Notes: generated by a model not told the origin, from the letters alone. A stretch of 64,000 nt of DNA from Streptomyces vilmorinianum (GCF_005517195.1 NZ_CP040244.1:6032001-6096000); one strand, 5' to 3'; shown: positions 27,201 through 34,136, counted from the first letter of the stretch. Numbers and translations: made by a program.

Positions 27201-28638
27201 GGAACTCCGTGTTGATCGCGTGCGATTCGGTCTGCGCCTTCGCGAGCAGCGCGTCACTGGTAGCGATCGTCGCGTTCGCGGCGGCCAGGGCGGTCTCGGT
27301 GGCCTTCGCTGCGGCCTCGGCGGCTGCGGCGGAGGCGCGGGCGACCTGGACCGACTGCTGGGCGTACATCAGACCCCGGCCGCGCGGCACGTGGGACGTG
27401 TCGGCGACAGCCCAGGCCTCCTGCTGCGCGGTCGCCGCCTTCTGTGCCGCGGCGGCGGCCTTGGCCGACTGGGCCTTGGCCGAGGCGACGAGGGAGGAGG
27501 CGTTGGTACGGGCCTGGGCCAGGTCGGCCGTGGCCTTGTCGTAGAACGCCTGGTCGGGCTTGCCGAGGATGGTGTTCGGGTCGTTGGCGAGCGTGTCCGT
27601 CCAGTACTTGCGCCAGGTCAGGATCTGGTCGGCGAACCACGCCTGCCCGATGGCCTGGATCATCTGGTCGGTGGCCTCGCGCGCCGCCGCCGAGGCCTCG
27701 GCCTCGGCCTTGATGATCGTGGCGCGCTGGGTGGCCTGGCCGGCGTACTCCTGCTCCCACTCGACCATCGCGTTCATGACGGGCTCGTTGAGCGTGCGCC
27801 GCGGGTCGACCGGGTTCTGCCAGTCACACGCGGCCCAGGCCTGCTTGAGGTCCTCGACCTCGACGCGGTACGCCGGGGAGTCCTTGGCCGGGGCCTCCTT
27901 CGCGAAGCCGCCGCGGCGCAGGTAGGACGCGATGTCGCTGGAGGTCGTACCGCCGAAGTAGTCCCACCTGACTTCGCCGTCCCGCAGCATCGAGTCCGCG
28001 GACCAGTCGTGCCAGTCATCCTTGCCGCGGTTCTCCTCGGTGACGGCCTTGGCGCGGGCGATGGCCTCGGGGCTGGCCTGGCTGTGCTCGTCCTTGCCGA
28101 GGCGCCAGGCGAGTTCGGTCTGGGTGACGAGCGCGAAGCGGGTGACATCCTGGCCGAAACTCGGCGCATGCCACTCCATGTCGTCGCTGGCCCACGCCGA
28201 CTCGCGGTAGGGCTTGTTGGCGTCGTCGAGGGCGGTGGTGCGCTCCGTGTTGACAGTGGAGTAGACGCCGGCCGCTTCCTTGTCGGCGGCGGCGGCCTGG
28301 CCGAGGGGGCCGTAGCCGATCCAGCCGCGGTCCCCGACGGTGTCGCGGAGCTGCTGTTCGGTGCCGGTCAGGCCCTCGATGGCCTTGGCCTTCATCAGGG
28401 GGCCGCCGACGTGCAGCGCCACCCCGGTGAGGCAGCGGTCGAGCCGCCGGTCCTGGCCGATGGTGTTGCGGTCGAGGCCGGTGTCCTGTTCGGGCACGGT
28501 GTCGGCCGCGGCCGGTACGGCCTGGACGAGGCCGGTCAGTACGGCTGCGGCGGTGACGAGCGCCGTCGCACTGGTGGCTCTGGTCAGCGTGGACCGTATG
28601 CGACGCCGGCGTCTGCCGACGTCTTTGGGCAATGTCAT
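21217..28638 (-). CDS. Giant secreted polymorphic-toxin-like protein with duplicated Ala-rich modules
   Basis: A 2473-residue exported protein. A Sec signal peptide occupies residues about 1-46 (cleavage near PAAAD). Two homologous modules follow, beginning at about residues 64 (RLDRCLTGVALHVGG) and 1149 (RLNRCLAGVALHAGG). Each has a conserved head of about 350 residues and then several hundred residues of Ala-rich, Lys/Glu-containing helical sequence, likely long coiled coil. A Cys-containing region (about 2150-2310) leads to a C-terminal domain (about 2314-2473; VLGVNPYSDELA, GGRTFNGKEF, VSLDGVAG, W...EM) that recalls type-27 polymorphic toxin domains, a match I hold loosely. It is followed by an immunity-like gene. 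The likely role is contact-dependent or released antibacterial toxin. Confidence 0.75.
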   Translation of the reverse strand: MTLPKDVGRRRRRIRSTLTRATSATALVTAAAVLTGLVQAVPAAADTVPEQDTGLDRNTIGQDRRLDRCLTGVALHVGGPLMKAKAIEGLTGTEQQLRDTVGDRGWIGYGPLGQAAAADKEAAGVYSTVNTERTTALDDANKPYRESAWASDDMEWHAPSFGQDVTRFALVTQTELAWRLGKDEHSQASPEAIARAKAVTEENRGKDDWHDWSADSMLRDGEVRWDYFGGTTSSDIASYLRRGGFAKEAPAKDSPAYRVEVEDLKQAWAACDWQNPVDPRRTLNEPVMNAMVEWEQEYAGQATQRATIIKAEAEASAAAREATDQMIQAIGQAWFADQILTWRKYWTDTLANDPNTILGKPDQAFYDKATADLAQARTNASSLVASAKAQSAKAAAAAQKAATAQQEAWAVADTSHVPRGRGLMYAQQSVQVARASAAAAEAAAKATETALAAANATIATSDALLAKAQTESHAINTEFRRVAAEEAAAQAKAAADSAEANATAAAESAATAKAAQTTAEQKRDKAKTAATTAATERAKAQTEQATAVASRAKAATERAKAKEAEERATTQQTTAKNADTAAGTATADATAKRKVADEKAKAAQTAREKAIEAVRTRQATAARAAALEAAATAAEGTEAAAETRAAATAARTAANQAVEAATAAQTAADQATTAAVGARTAATTAEGAAERAQANATSAWSAYRNSLDAASTAHVAAATALDASQDAAIRADNAATASENATELAKKAQQESAAAGTSAAEAVKSAATVVGRAYAAGQAALAARDSATAAVAAAGDAVAIGTPYQEKDSAAAFAVLVGQSSKTIAEQQAAAAEAKAAEAAQAALSAQQTAAQATGDAKLAAEAAARAASDSVRAVEAVSRAQASAAEATNAQQGAKTASDAAAGHAQQAGDDAASARLTADGASSVAVEADREATDAERHAAEANEKAGRSAAAAEEAARKAAEAEQEAKDAETKASDAAGDSTAAEEAAKKAEELQREKNEAAHQEALGAGTTPIKGGASNWPALGQREQQILLDACGQTCVDDYRKGLAAVSVNVVEWATANGGQILFEQLDAAKVKACLAGYDVEDCLWALVDVPSSSVIVGRMPALALAIEKVADGMRTIFNDADNSLRRLNDLAAVISDVRSTPRLNRCLAGVALHAGGVKTKAVAIEGLTGGNEGLEAVIGDRGWIGFMPLGQASDQDRDAGYLYLDSFAAQKAILEDANRPYAMSSFDDGITLHAPEFGADISAYTYATQAKLADRIGWDAHTNASPEAIAKARQITEQNRGKDAWHDFAADFMLRDSEVNNTRFYGGTTSADIGIYLRHGGFPAKKVTEGTPEFRIEVENLKQAWATCNHADPVDPRNALSEAVSQASAEWESEYAGQAAPRAVIMQAEADAAAATRIATATMIEAIGQAWRADQILRWQKYWHDQLEADPDHILKPKQALFDKAKTDLANARGKVQALVTKAKEQAALATAASQRAATGQQQAWTIADAAEVPRGRGLMYAQQSVQVARASGAAATAAAKATETALNAANATVSTSEALLALAKTEAHAVNTAFRRIAAQEAAAQAKAAADSADAYAASAAANAEKAKKAKETALAEEEQARQAAADAQAQRAVAELERANAAAYRATAESERDKAKAYEADAVAQGLIASNARTSAESAGATASARRGDAEQAERDAIAARDKALEAEQRRDSLNAKAAALEANAAADEGTAAAEASRAAATDARAAANTATTAATEARAAANAATAAATNAREAATKAQGSASRAKAAADSAWSAYMIAAGSAAAAHAAAAEAIDASEAAAADAKGAKEQSEKASAAAKVAKTEAAAARTEALQTAAWAATTAGKALAAVQSSLAARDSAAAVIKPANEAIALGGPFQEVDSSAAFAVLTGQQSLTISQQQAAAAAATANLAQAFSAEAQALAAQAAADMKLAAQASAAAAADALRAAKAYERAQASATQAAKDAKEAQTAANRADGYAQSAGNDAMAASWAAMDAEQDAIAADAAATEAEKDAASARAVATKAEEDAASARATATQAEADATAAEAAAAGAREAAEEAQAAADRTEKGGNTEQISQGVTTGISDVWAVLDHIEYIGEPQNVVKDNCSPWLHVGNCTITSDVTYKSHVDVFMCMAAWETYSGGCPDADTVYLGPEVSKAETKRLSVTLTMTQFNSGIDPIDVLLGDFIGCAKLITPGLSGGSWGDCAWAASWFVAGVIFRTAKAAVTALDAAVKTGIGFMDAFLALRTIGLTEAAIQGIISRILRKIGAACEAADTATFTLASFSVASVDDDAVKKCAEILKDIVKDGDHIVLGVNPYSDELAKAVGGRTFNGKEFGHEMPESMGLGVRGLWTVGVERAVTNPNVKISVSLDGVAGAKNADEALTLLLARGDTIPNSDWKLIQSEGYGTAWEMVKLRAALRLEYRKWDSIEWHMTVLDDTGKPVVKQVYPTRLTYANGVPVE

Positions 28639-28806
28639 GGTCTGCCTGGCAATCTCTCGACCGTTCGGCAGAATCAGCCATGGGCATGACAGCAGAACGC
28701 CGCCCCAGCCCCACTCCCCCTCGGCGCGGCATGTGCCAGCGTGCCCGCCCCCCCACGAACTGGCGCTGCCGCTTACGCCGCGACAATGTCACACCCGATT
28801 CCACAC

Positions 28807-28828
28807 GTGAAGATCAAATAATCTTCAC
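28807..28828. promoter_or_regulatory. AT-rich inverted repeat upstream of the toxin gene
   Basis: GTGAAGAT, 6-nt spacer, ATCTTCAC: a perfect 8-bp inverted repeat, 169 nt before the toxin start. It is much more AT-rich than its surroundings and is a plausible operator. Confidence 0.45.
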
Positions 28829-28940
28829 CAAGGCCGCACAGAACCACAGCAGCGGACAAAGCGATCCACCGCTTGATCATCTTGTTACCCGGAGTAGACG
28901 CCGAGCCCCGGCCTGACGCCCGTCTTCGACGGAGACGACT

Positions 28941-28975
28941 GTGGGCCGCACCCCGTGAACAGGGGTGCGGCCCAC
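28941..28975 (-). terminator. Terminator of the DUF6230-DUF6114 operon
   Basis: A perfect 14-bp stem (GTGGGCCGCACCCC / GGGGTGCGGCCCAC) with a 7-nt loop, 37 nt beyond the last gene of the operon. Confidence 0.75.
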
Positions 28976-29012
28976 GGCCGTTGTGCGGCTCCCGGACGGG
29001 TTCGTGGTGCGG

Positions 29013-30296
29013 TCAGTTGGGCTCGATCGTGTTGCGCAGGCCCGGGACCGTGAGCGTGCCGCCGAACTGGCCCGCCTGGATGACCTCCACGTCCGTGAAG
29101 ATCGCGAACGGCACGTCGAGCGGCGGCGGCGTCTCCGGGCTGAAGGTGACCGGGATCAGGCCGAAGAGGTTGCCCTTCAGCCTCTCCGTGTACATGGTCA
29201 CCGTGCCGTTGGTCATGGTCGACGTCGAGCCCTTGTCGGACCGGACGTGCCCGGTGAAGCCGTCCGAGTGGACGGTGCGCTGGTGCAGGTCCTTGATGTC
29301 CACGCCGTCGCTCGCGGTGAACTTCAGGACCTTCTTGATCTTCCCGCTGCCCGTCTTCACCTCGACGATGCCGTGGTACTTGAGGCCCTTCAGCGTGAGC
29401 TTCGTGCTGTTCAGGATCCACGGCTCGTCCGGAAGGAGCGGGACGCCCGGGTCGAGCTCCGCCGCCGCGAGTGCCTCCGGGTCGGGCTCGGGGCACGGGA
29501 AGCGCGGCTTGGCGCCTTCGGGTATGTCCTCGTCCTTCTTGGCGTCGGTGCCCTTGACGTCCTCCGGCAGCTCCTCGACCTTGGCGCCCGCCTTGTCCGC
29601 GGCGTCCTCGATGGCGGCCTTGGTCGTGTCGACCGCGGTGTCCGTCTTCGAGGCCGTCGTCGCCGGCTTCTCGGTGGCCGGGGCGGTCGGCGCGGGGGCC
29701 GTCGTCGGCGCGGTCGTCGGCGTGGCCGTCGCCGTCGGGGTCGGGGTCGGCGTGGCGTCGGGCCCGTCGAACAGGTCCTTGATCGCGTCGCCGACACCCA
29801 GCGGGTCGAGCGGGTTGGTGCTCTTCGTCGGGGTGGGCGTGGGCGTCGCGGCCGGCGCCTGCTGGCCTCCGGACAGCGGCAGTACGGGGGCCGTGGAGGT
29901 CTCCTCAGCCGAGGGGCTGGCCGTCGGCTTGGGCGTCTCCTGGTCCTCGGTGGCCTCCGGCTTCGGGGTCGCGCTCGCGCTCGCCGTCGGCTTGGGGCTC
30001 TCGGTCGCGGCGGGCTTCGTCGACTCCTCCGTCACCGGCTCGTCCGAGCGCGTCACGCACGGACCGGGCGCGAAGGGGATGTCCTTCTCGTCGGCGACGG
30101 CGAGCTTGGGCGCCATGCCCATGCCCATCAGGACCGCGGTCGGCATGGCGGCCAGGGCCATCGCCTTGCCCGCGGGTCCCTGGATCTTGGTCAGCAGCGA
30201 CTTCCGCGGAGCCGCGTGCCGCGGACCCGTCCTTGCCAGAGTGGCGCCGTCCCCAGTCGTCGCCGACTGCGCCGACTGTGTTTCGTCACCCCGCAC
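29013..30296 (-). CDS. Secreted or membrane-anchored Pro/Thr-rich protein of unknown function
   Basis: A 427-residue protein. A hydrophobic segment (about residues 44-60, AMALAAMPTAVLMGMG) suggests export or anchoring. Residues about 80-235 are a low-complexity Pro/Thr/Ala/Lys stretch typical of cell-wall-spanning linkers. The C-terminal part (about 290-427) is a compact domain rich in Lys and hydrophobic strands. GTG 30296 has GGGAGG 4 nt upstream and overlaps the end of the DUF6114 gene by 11 nt. It is probably the last member of a three-gene operon. I recognise no family. Confidence 0.75.
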   Translation of the reverse strand: MRGDETQSAQSATTGDGATLARTGPRHAAPRKSLLTKIQGPAGKAMALAAMPTAVLMGMGMAPKLAVADEKDIPFAPGPCVTRSDEPVTEESTKPAATESPKPTASASATPKPEATEDQETPKPTASPSAEETSTAPVLPLSGGQQAPAATPTPTPTKSTNPLDPLGVGDAIKDLFDGPDATPTPTPTATATPTTAPTTAPAPTAPATEKPATTASKTDTAVDTTKAAIEDAADKAGAKVEELPEDVKGTDAKKDEDIPEGAKPRFPCPEPDPEALAAAELDPGVPLLPDEPWILNSTKLTLKGLKYHGIVEVKTGSGKIKKVLKFTASDGVDIKDLHQRTVHSDGFTGHVRSDKGSTSTMTNGTVTMYTERLKGNLFGLIPVTFSPETPPPLDVPFAIFTDVEVIQAGQFGGTLTVPGLRNTIEPN

Positions 30297-30882
30297 TGTT
30301 CCTCCCGCCGTTGGCGTCGATCGTCGTGTCGGTCGCCTGCGCGTCGGAGCCGGACTGCTGCTCCGGGATCGGGACCGGGACCGGCTCGAAGGCTTCTGCG
30401 CCCTCGGCGTCCCCCGGGCCTTCCGGCTGACCGTCGTACTCGTGCTCGCCCGGCGCGGCCTCGGCCGCCTGCTCGGGCGATTCCTCCACGGGGACTCCCG
30501 GGGCCCAGGCGATCGACATCCCGCCGCCGATCAGGGAGAGCAGGAACCCGATGACGAGGCCGCCGAAGTTCGACACCGGGATGGAGACGAGCCCCAGCAC
30601 GATCGCCGCGACACCCGCGAACACCCGGACGATGGGCTGGAACCACATCGTGAGACCGAGCGTGATGAGCAGCACGCCGATGATGAGCGCGCCGGCACCG
30701 GCCGTCGTCGCGATGGCGATCGTCATGTTGCCGAGTCGCATGTCGCCGTACGGCAGGTAGGCGATCGGTACGCCGCCGAGCAACGTCAGCAGACCTGCCC
30801 AGAACGGCCGGTTGCCCCGCCATACACGGAAACGCAGCCGCCAGTAGGTGAATCCGCGGGAACCAGTGGACTCGGCGCTCAT
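30286..30882 (-). CDS. DUF6114 multi-pass membrane protein
   Basis: A 198-residue inner-membrane protein with about four helices (FWAGLLTLLGGVPIAYL, MTIAIATTAGAGALIIGVLL, FAGVAAIVLGLVSI, LVIGFLLSLIGGGMSIAW) and an acidic, disordered cytoplasmic-like tail. The sequence matches the DUF6114 family found next to DUF6230 in Streptomyces. ATG 30882 has AGGGAGC 9 nt upstream. The function is unknown. Its position between two exported proteins suggests they form a complex or share an export route. Confidence 0.8.
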   Translation of the reverse strand: MSAESTGSRGFTYWRLRFRVWRGNRPFWAGLLTLLGGVPIAYLPYGDMRLGNMTIAIATTAGAGALIIGVLLITLGLTMWFQPIVRVFAGVAAIVLGLVSIPVSNFGGLVIGFLLSLIGGGMSIAWAPGVPVEESPEQAAEAAPGEHEYDGQPEGPGDAEGAEAFEPVPVPIPEQQSGSDAQATDTTIDANGGRNSAG

Positions 30883-31004
30883 GGAAAACAGCTCCCTGGA
30901 AGCGGTGGTACTGAGAAGAATGGAGAGAGGGGGAGCATTCCCCCGAAACGGACGGGGCCGCACAGGACGGCCCCGCCCATGGAGGAGCACTACCCGCAGG
31001 AGCA

Positions 31005-31658
31005 CTACTCGGAGAAGCACTCCTTGGGAGCGCCCGTGTGCAGCTTCAGCTTCAGGTCGGGAAGCTTGAAGGTGGCGGCGGTCGTCGCCCACGCCTTCTG
31101 CCTCACGTCCGTCAGCTTCGCCTCCTCGGCGCGCTGCGAGAAGCCGTACGGGTTGGCCGTCGTGCCGGGCTGGATGCCGGGCTTGCCGTCGGTCTTCGGG
31201 AGCTTGCCCGCGGCGACGCCGATGTCGATCTTGCCGAACTCGGCGTCCGCCTCGAGCGACGAGACATCGAGGTAGATGTCCTTGGCGTAGACCGGGTTCT
31301 TCGCGTCCGTACCGGCCCGCAGCTCGAGCGAGACGTTGCCGAGGATCGGCACGTTCGGCGTCACGACGGACTGGCACATGTTGGTGATCCAGGCCTCGGA
31401 GAAGCCCGAGACGCCGACCGGCTGAGCGAACGGCTTGCCCTCGAGGTCCTTGCCCGACACGACATTGCCGTACTGGACGAAGTCCTTGCCGACAAGGCTG
31501 TCGGCCTTAACCTTGAACTCCTGGCCGGAGATGCTGAAGGACGCGGCGAGCGCGCCCTGAGCCAGGCCGACACCGATCGCGGCCGTCGCGGCCACACTCG
31601 GCACCATGACGACGGCGAACCGCTTCCATCTGGTCCCGCCACGAACCTGGGACTTCAT
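31005..31658 (-). CDS. DUF6230 family exported protein
   Basis: A 217-residue protein. A basic N-terminus and hydrophobic core (FAVVMVPSVAATAAIGVGLAQGALAA) form a signal peptide. The mature part is beta-rich with one pair of cysteines (MCQSV and a near-terminal KECFSE). Relatives have been loosely labelled cholesterol esterase, but no hydrolase motif is visible here. ATG 31658 has AGGAGG 6 nt upstream. It is the first gene of the DUF6230-DUF6114-secreted-protein set. Confidence 0.8.
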   Translation of the reverse strand: MKSQVRGGTRWKRFAVVMVPSVAATAAIGVGLAQGALAASFSISGQEFKVKADSLVGKDFVQYGNVVSGKDLEGKPFAQPVGVSGFSEAWITNMCQSVVTPNVPILGNVSLELRAGTDAKNPVYAKDIYLDVSSLEADAEFGKIDIGVAAGKLPKTDGKPGIQPGTTANPYGFSQRAEEAKLTDVRQKAWATTAATFKLPDLKLKLHTGAPKECFSE

Positions 31659-32007
31659 GAGAATCCTCCTTCTCGGACGTACATCTCCGGATGGGCCCAG
31701 GGCCCGTCCTGGGATGGGAGAAGTGCTACGTCCTCGGGAAGAAGCGCCGAACCACGGGCCGCGAGACGCGTCCGATTCACCGGCGATCACCCCCGAGCGA
31801 CAACCACTGGCCACGCCTTGCGCGCAACCCTGCTTGGACAGGCCCTGCCGATGTGCGCAGGAACCCCCCTGTCCACGGCCGGCGCCACTGTCGCCGACCC
31901 ACTCGGTGGGGACCCTCGCCGCGATCCCGGTTGGTGGCCGGGGCTGGTGCGGTATCGGACCGAGCGTCGCCGATCGTGGTCCATTCCGAGCCGGGGCACA
32001 AGGGGTT

Positions 32008-32025
32008 CGTTACTCACTAGTAACG
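32008..32025. promoter_or_regulatory. Palindromic operator candidate
   Basis: CGTTACT-CACT-AGTAACG, perfect 7-bp arms. Upstream of the DUF6230 operon on the minus strand and of the possible rightward RNA. The half-sites TTACT/AGTAA also occur in the icmA operator. Confidence 0.5.
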
Positions 32026-32154
32026 ACCTGATAACCACGCCACGACAGGGCGGTGTCGCCCGGCCACACAGGGTGCTGTCAAGGGCGCGGACATTGAGGG
32101 AGGATGCCGGTGAAAGCCGGACAGAAATCCGGGTTCGATTTACTGCAAGTAACA

Positions 32155-32197
32155 GCGGCCGCGATTACCAAGTTTTGGTAAAGCGCGGCCGCGTTTT
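32155..32197. terminator. Two-part hairpin with TTTT
   Basis: Outer arms GCGGCCGCG / CGCGGCCGC (32155-32163, 32184-32192) enclose inner arms TTACCA / TGGTAA. On the plus strand GTTTT follows. It could end ybbN transcripts on the minus strand (ybbN stop at 32245) or a plus-strand RNA. Confidence 0.6.
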
Positions 32198-32244
32198 GTC
32201 ACTGTGTCGCCAAATCGGCGCCCTCCACCAGGGGAGGGAACGGG

Positions 32245-33219
32245 TCAGAACAGCACCCGCGCGAGGGCCTGGCGGCCCGCCGTGACCCGGGGGTCGTCGG
32301 AGCCGATCACCTCGAACAGCTCCAGGAGCCGCAGGCGTGCCCGGTCCCGCTCCTCGCCCGCCGTGCGCGCCACGGCGTCGACCAGCCGGCCGAAGGCGTC
32401 CTCGACATGACCGCCCACCAGATCGAGGTCGGCGGCGGCGATCTGCGCGTCGACGTCGGCCGGGTTGTCGGCCGCGTTCTTGCGGACCTGCTGCGGGTCC
32501 ATGTCCTGCACCCGGGCCAGCAGTTCGGCCTGGGCCAGGCCCAGCTTGGCCTCCGGGTGCCCTGGGTCGTCGGCCAGCACGTTCTTGTACGCCTGGACCG
32601 CACCGGCCAGGTCACCGGCGTCCAGCGCCGACATGGCCGCCTCGAGCAGCGCGTCGTACGGACCGGCCGGCACCGGGGCCTGGGCCGGCGCGCCGGCCTG
32701 CTCGGCGTCCGCGTCGACGGTGATGCCCGTGAGGCCGAAGCGCTCCTCGCCGACCTGGATCAGCTGGTCCAGGGTCTGCCGGATCTGGGCCTCGGGCGCG
32801 GCGCCCTGGAAGAGCGGCAGCGCCTGTCCGGCGACCACCGCGAAAACGGCCGGAATTCCCTGGATGCCGAACTGCTGCATCAGCATCTGGTTGGCGTCGA
32901 CGTCGACCTTGGCCAGAAGGAAGCGGCCGTTGTACTCGACGGCGAGGCGCTCCAGGAGGGGGCCGAGCTGCTTGCACGGCTCGCACCACTCGGCCCAGAA
33001 GTCGATGACGACCGGAACCTCGGCGGAGCGCTGCAGAACATCGCGCTCGAAGCCGGCCTCGTCGACATCGATCACCAGGGCAGAGGGGGCGACGGCCGCC
33101 GCGCCACCCTGCCGGGCGGCCTCGGCACGCGCCTGCTCCGCCTTCGCCTTGGCCTCTCCGGCCGCCTTCACCGCGGCGAGGTCGACGACGCCGCTCATGG
33201 ACATGTTTCTGGGCTGCAT
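32245..33219 (-). CDS. YbbN/CnoX-like thioredoxin-TPR protein
   Basis: A 324-residue cytoplasmic protein with a thioredoxin domain (residues about 45-155) and C-terminal TPR-like repeats (about 200-324). This is the architecture of the holdase co-chaperone YbbN/CnoX. The active-site motif is WCEPC (C79, C82), with Glu replacing the usual Gly. Both cysteines remain, unlike E. coli YbbN, so it may be redox active. ATG 33219 has GGGGAGG 8 nt upstream. It is divergent from a TetR regulator. Confidence 0.85.
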   Translation of the reverse strand: MQPRNMSMSGVVDLAAVKAAGEAKAKAEQARAEAARQGGAAAVAPSALVIDVDEAGFERDVLQRSAEVPVVIDFWAEWCEPCKQLGPLLERLAVEYNGRFLLAKVDVDANQMLMQQFGIQGIPAVFAVVAGQALPLFQGAAPEAQIRQTLDQLIQVGEERFGLTGITVDADAEQAGAPAQAPVPAGPYDALLEAAMSALDAGDLAGAVQAYKNVLADDPGHPEAKLGLAQAELLARVQDMDPQQVRKNAADNPADVDAQIAAADLDLVGGHVEDAFGRLVDAVARTAGEERDRARLRLLELFEVIGSDDPRVTAGRQALARVLF

Positions 33220-33474
33220 GAGTACATCCTCCCCCTTCCGCGCGCGTAACCGGTAAGCCATGGCTGAACCGTGCCGCCCGCAGGTCTCCCGCCGGTATGC
33301 GAGACGTACGGACGTGCACGGTTCCTGTTCGGTCGCACCGGGTCCCCACCCGGTGCGGTGGTTGTCGCTCGGGCCGCTCAAAGCCTTTCGCTACAGGTCG
33401 TAGCGTAACTTCCGGCGCGGGGTCACGGGAAGATCTCGCCGGTGAACTGGCTCACATCACCGGCCTCTGGCGCA

Positions 33475-33492
33475 ATACCTACCGGCGGGTAT
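33475..33492. promoter_or_regulatory. Inverted repeat before the TetR gene
   Basis: ATACC-N8-GGTAT lies 12-29 nt before the tetR start codon, a likely position for an autoregulatory operator. Confidence 0.4.
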
Positions 33493-33503
33493 GGTCGACC
33501 TCC

Positions 33504-34133
33504 ATGTGCAGCCGTACCAGTTCCCGCAGCCGTACCGGACGCCCCCGGAGTACCGAGGCCGACGCCGCGATACTCGAGGCGACCCGTGCGGCCCTGGTCG
33601 AACTGGGCTGGTCCAAGCTGACGATGGGCGATGTCGCGGGCCGCGCCGGGGTCGCCAAGACCACGCTCTACCGCCGCTGGGCGAGCAAGAACGAGCTGGT
33701 CGTGGACGCGGTCGCCGTCCTCTTCGACGAGCTCGAACTCCCCGACCTCGGAAGCCTGCGGGCCGACATCGAGCACGTGGTGCTCCAGTTCGCCGCGCTG
33801 CTCCAGCGGCCGGAGACGAAGACCGCCCTGATGGCGGTGGTCGCGGAGTCCACCCGCGACGAACCGCTGCGCGAGCGCATCCGCGCCTCCATCGTCGACC
33901 GGCAGAAGCGGCTGGTTCTGGAGGGTCGCCGCCGCGCCCAGGACCGCGGCGAACTGCCCGCCGACCGGGACCCGGAGACCGTCGACGGCACGGACGACCT
34001 GATCTTCGACGTGATCGCGGGCGCGGTCGTCCACCGCGCCCTGGTGAGCGCGGAGCCCGTCGACGAGGAGTGGGTCCAGCGGTTCACCGCCCTGCTGATC
34101 GGCGGCCTGGCCGCGGCGGCGACCGCTCCCTAG
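33504..34133 (+). CDS. TetR-family transcriptional regulator
   Basis: A 209-residue regulator. The helix-turn-helix is at about residues 15-62 (AILEATRAALVELGWSKLTMGDVAGRAGVAKTTLYRRWASKN) and a helical ligand domain follows. I chose ATG 33504 because it begins close to the conserved helix-turn-helix; longer in-frame starts give non-conserved sequence. It converges on icmA with 3 nt between stops, so control of acyl-CoA metabolism is possible but unproven. Confidence 0.88.
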   Translation: MCSRTSSRSRTGRPRSTEADAAILEATRAALVELGWSKLTMGDVAGRAGVAKTTLYRRWASKNELVVDAVAVLFDELELPDLGSLRADIEHVVLQFAALLQRPETKTALMAVVAESTRDEPLRERIRASIVDRQKRLVLEGRRRAQDRGELPADRDPETVDGTDDLIFDVIAGAVVHRALVSAEPVDEEWVQRFTALLIGGLAAAATAP

Positions 34134-34136
34134 GAC

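Larger units (their letters stand above)
28639..29012. other. Intergenic region upstream of the toxin gene (374 bp)
   Basis: No gene is seen. It holds the AT-rich inverted repeat at 28807-28828, the hairpin at 28941-28975, and otherwise relatively AT-rich sequence that must contain the toxin promoter. I could not assign -10 and -35 boxes with confidence. Confidence 0.7.
31659..32244. other. 586-bp intergenic region
   Basis: No credible gene on either strand. It contains a leader hairpin close to DUF6230 (CCCAGG/CCTGGG, 31696-31713), a palindrome at 32008-32025, and a terminator-like hairpin at 32155-32197. Rightward transcription from about 32030 would give a roughly 150-nt RNA ending in that hairpin. 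Confidence 0.7.

Noticed and set aside
21592..28689. Very long open frames on the plus strand (over 950 and 1350 codons) opposite the giant protein gene
   Set aside because: They are GC-rich shadow frames dominated by Gly/Arg/Leu, without ribosome sites or recognisable domains; the minus-strand gene has a signal peptide, duplicated modules and a coherent end.
32100..32150. Resemblance of the segment around GCCGGTGAAAGCCGG to a cobalamin riboswitch core, near the B12-dependent icmA
   Set aside because: The essential downstream B12 box (CCCGCCACTG-type) is missing and no gene in the right orientation follows.
32128..32150. GGGTTCGATT resembling a tRNA T-arm
   Set aside because: The flanking bases do not form a T-stem and no acceptor or anticodon arms are present. 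I found no tRNA or rRNA in the window.
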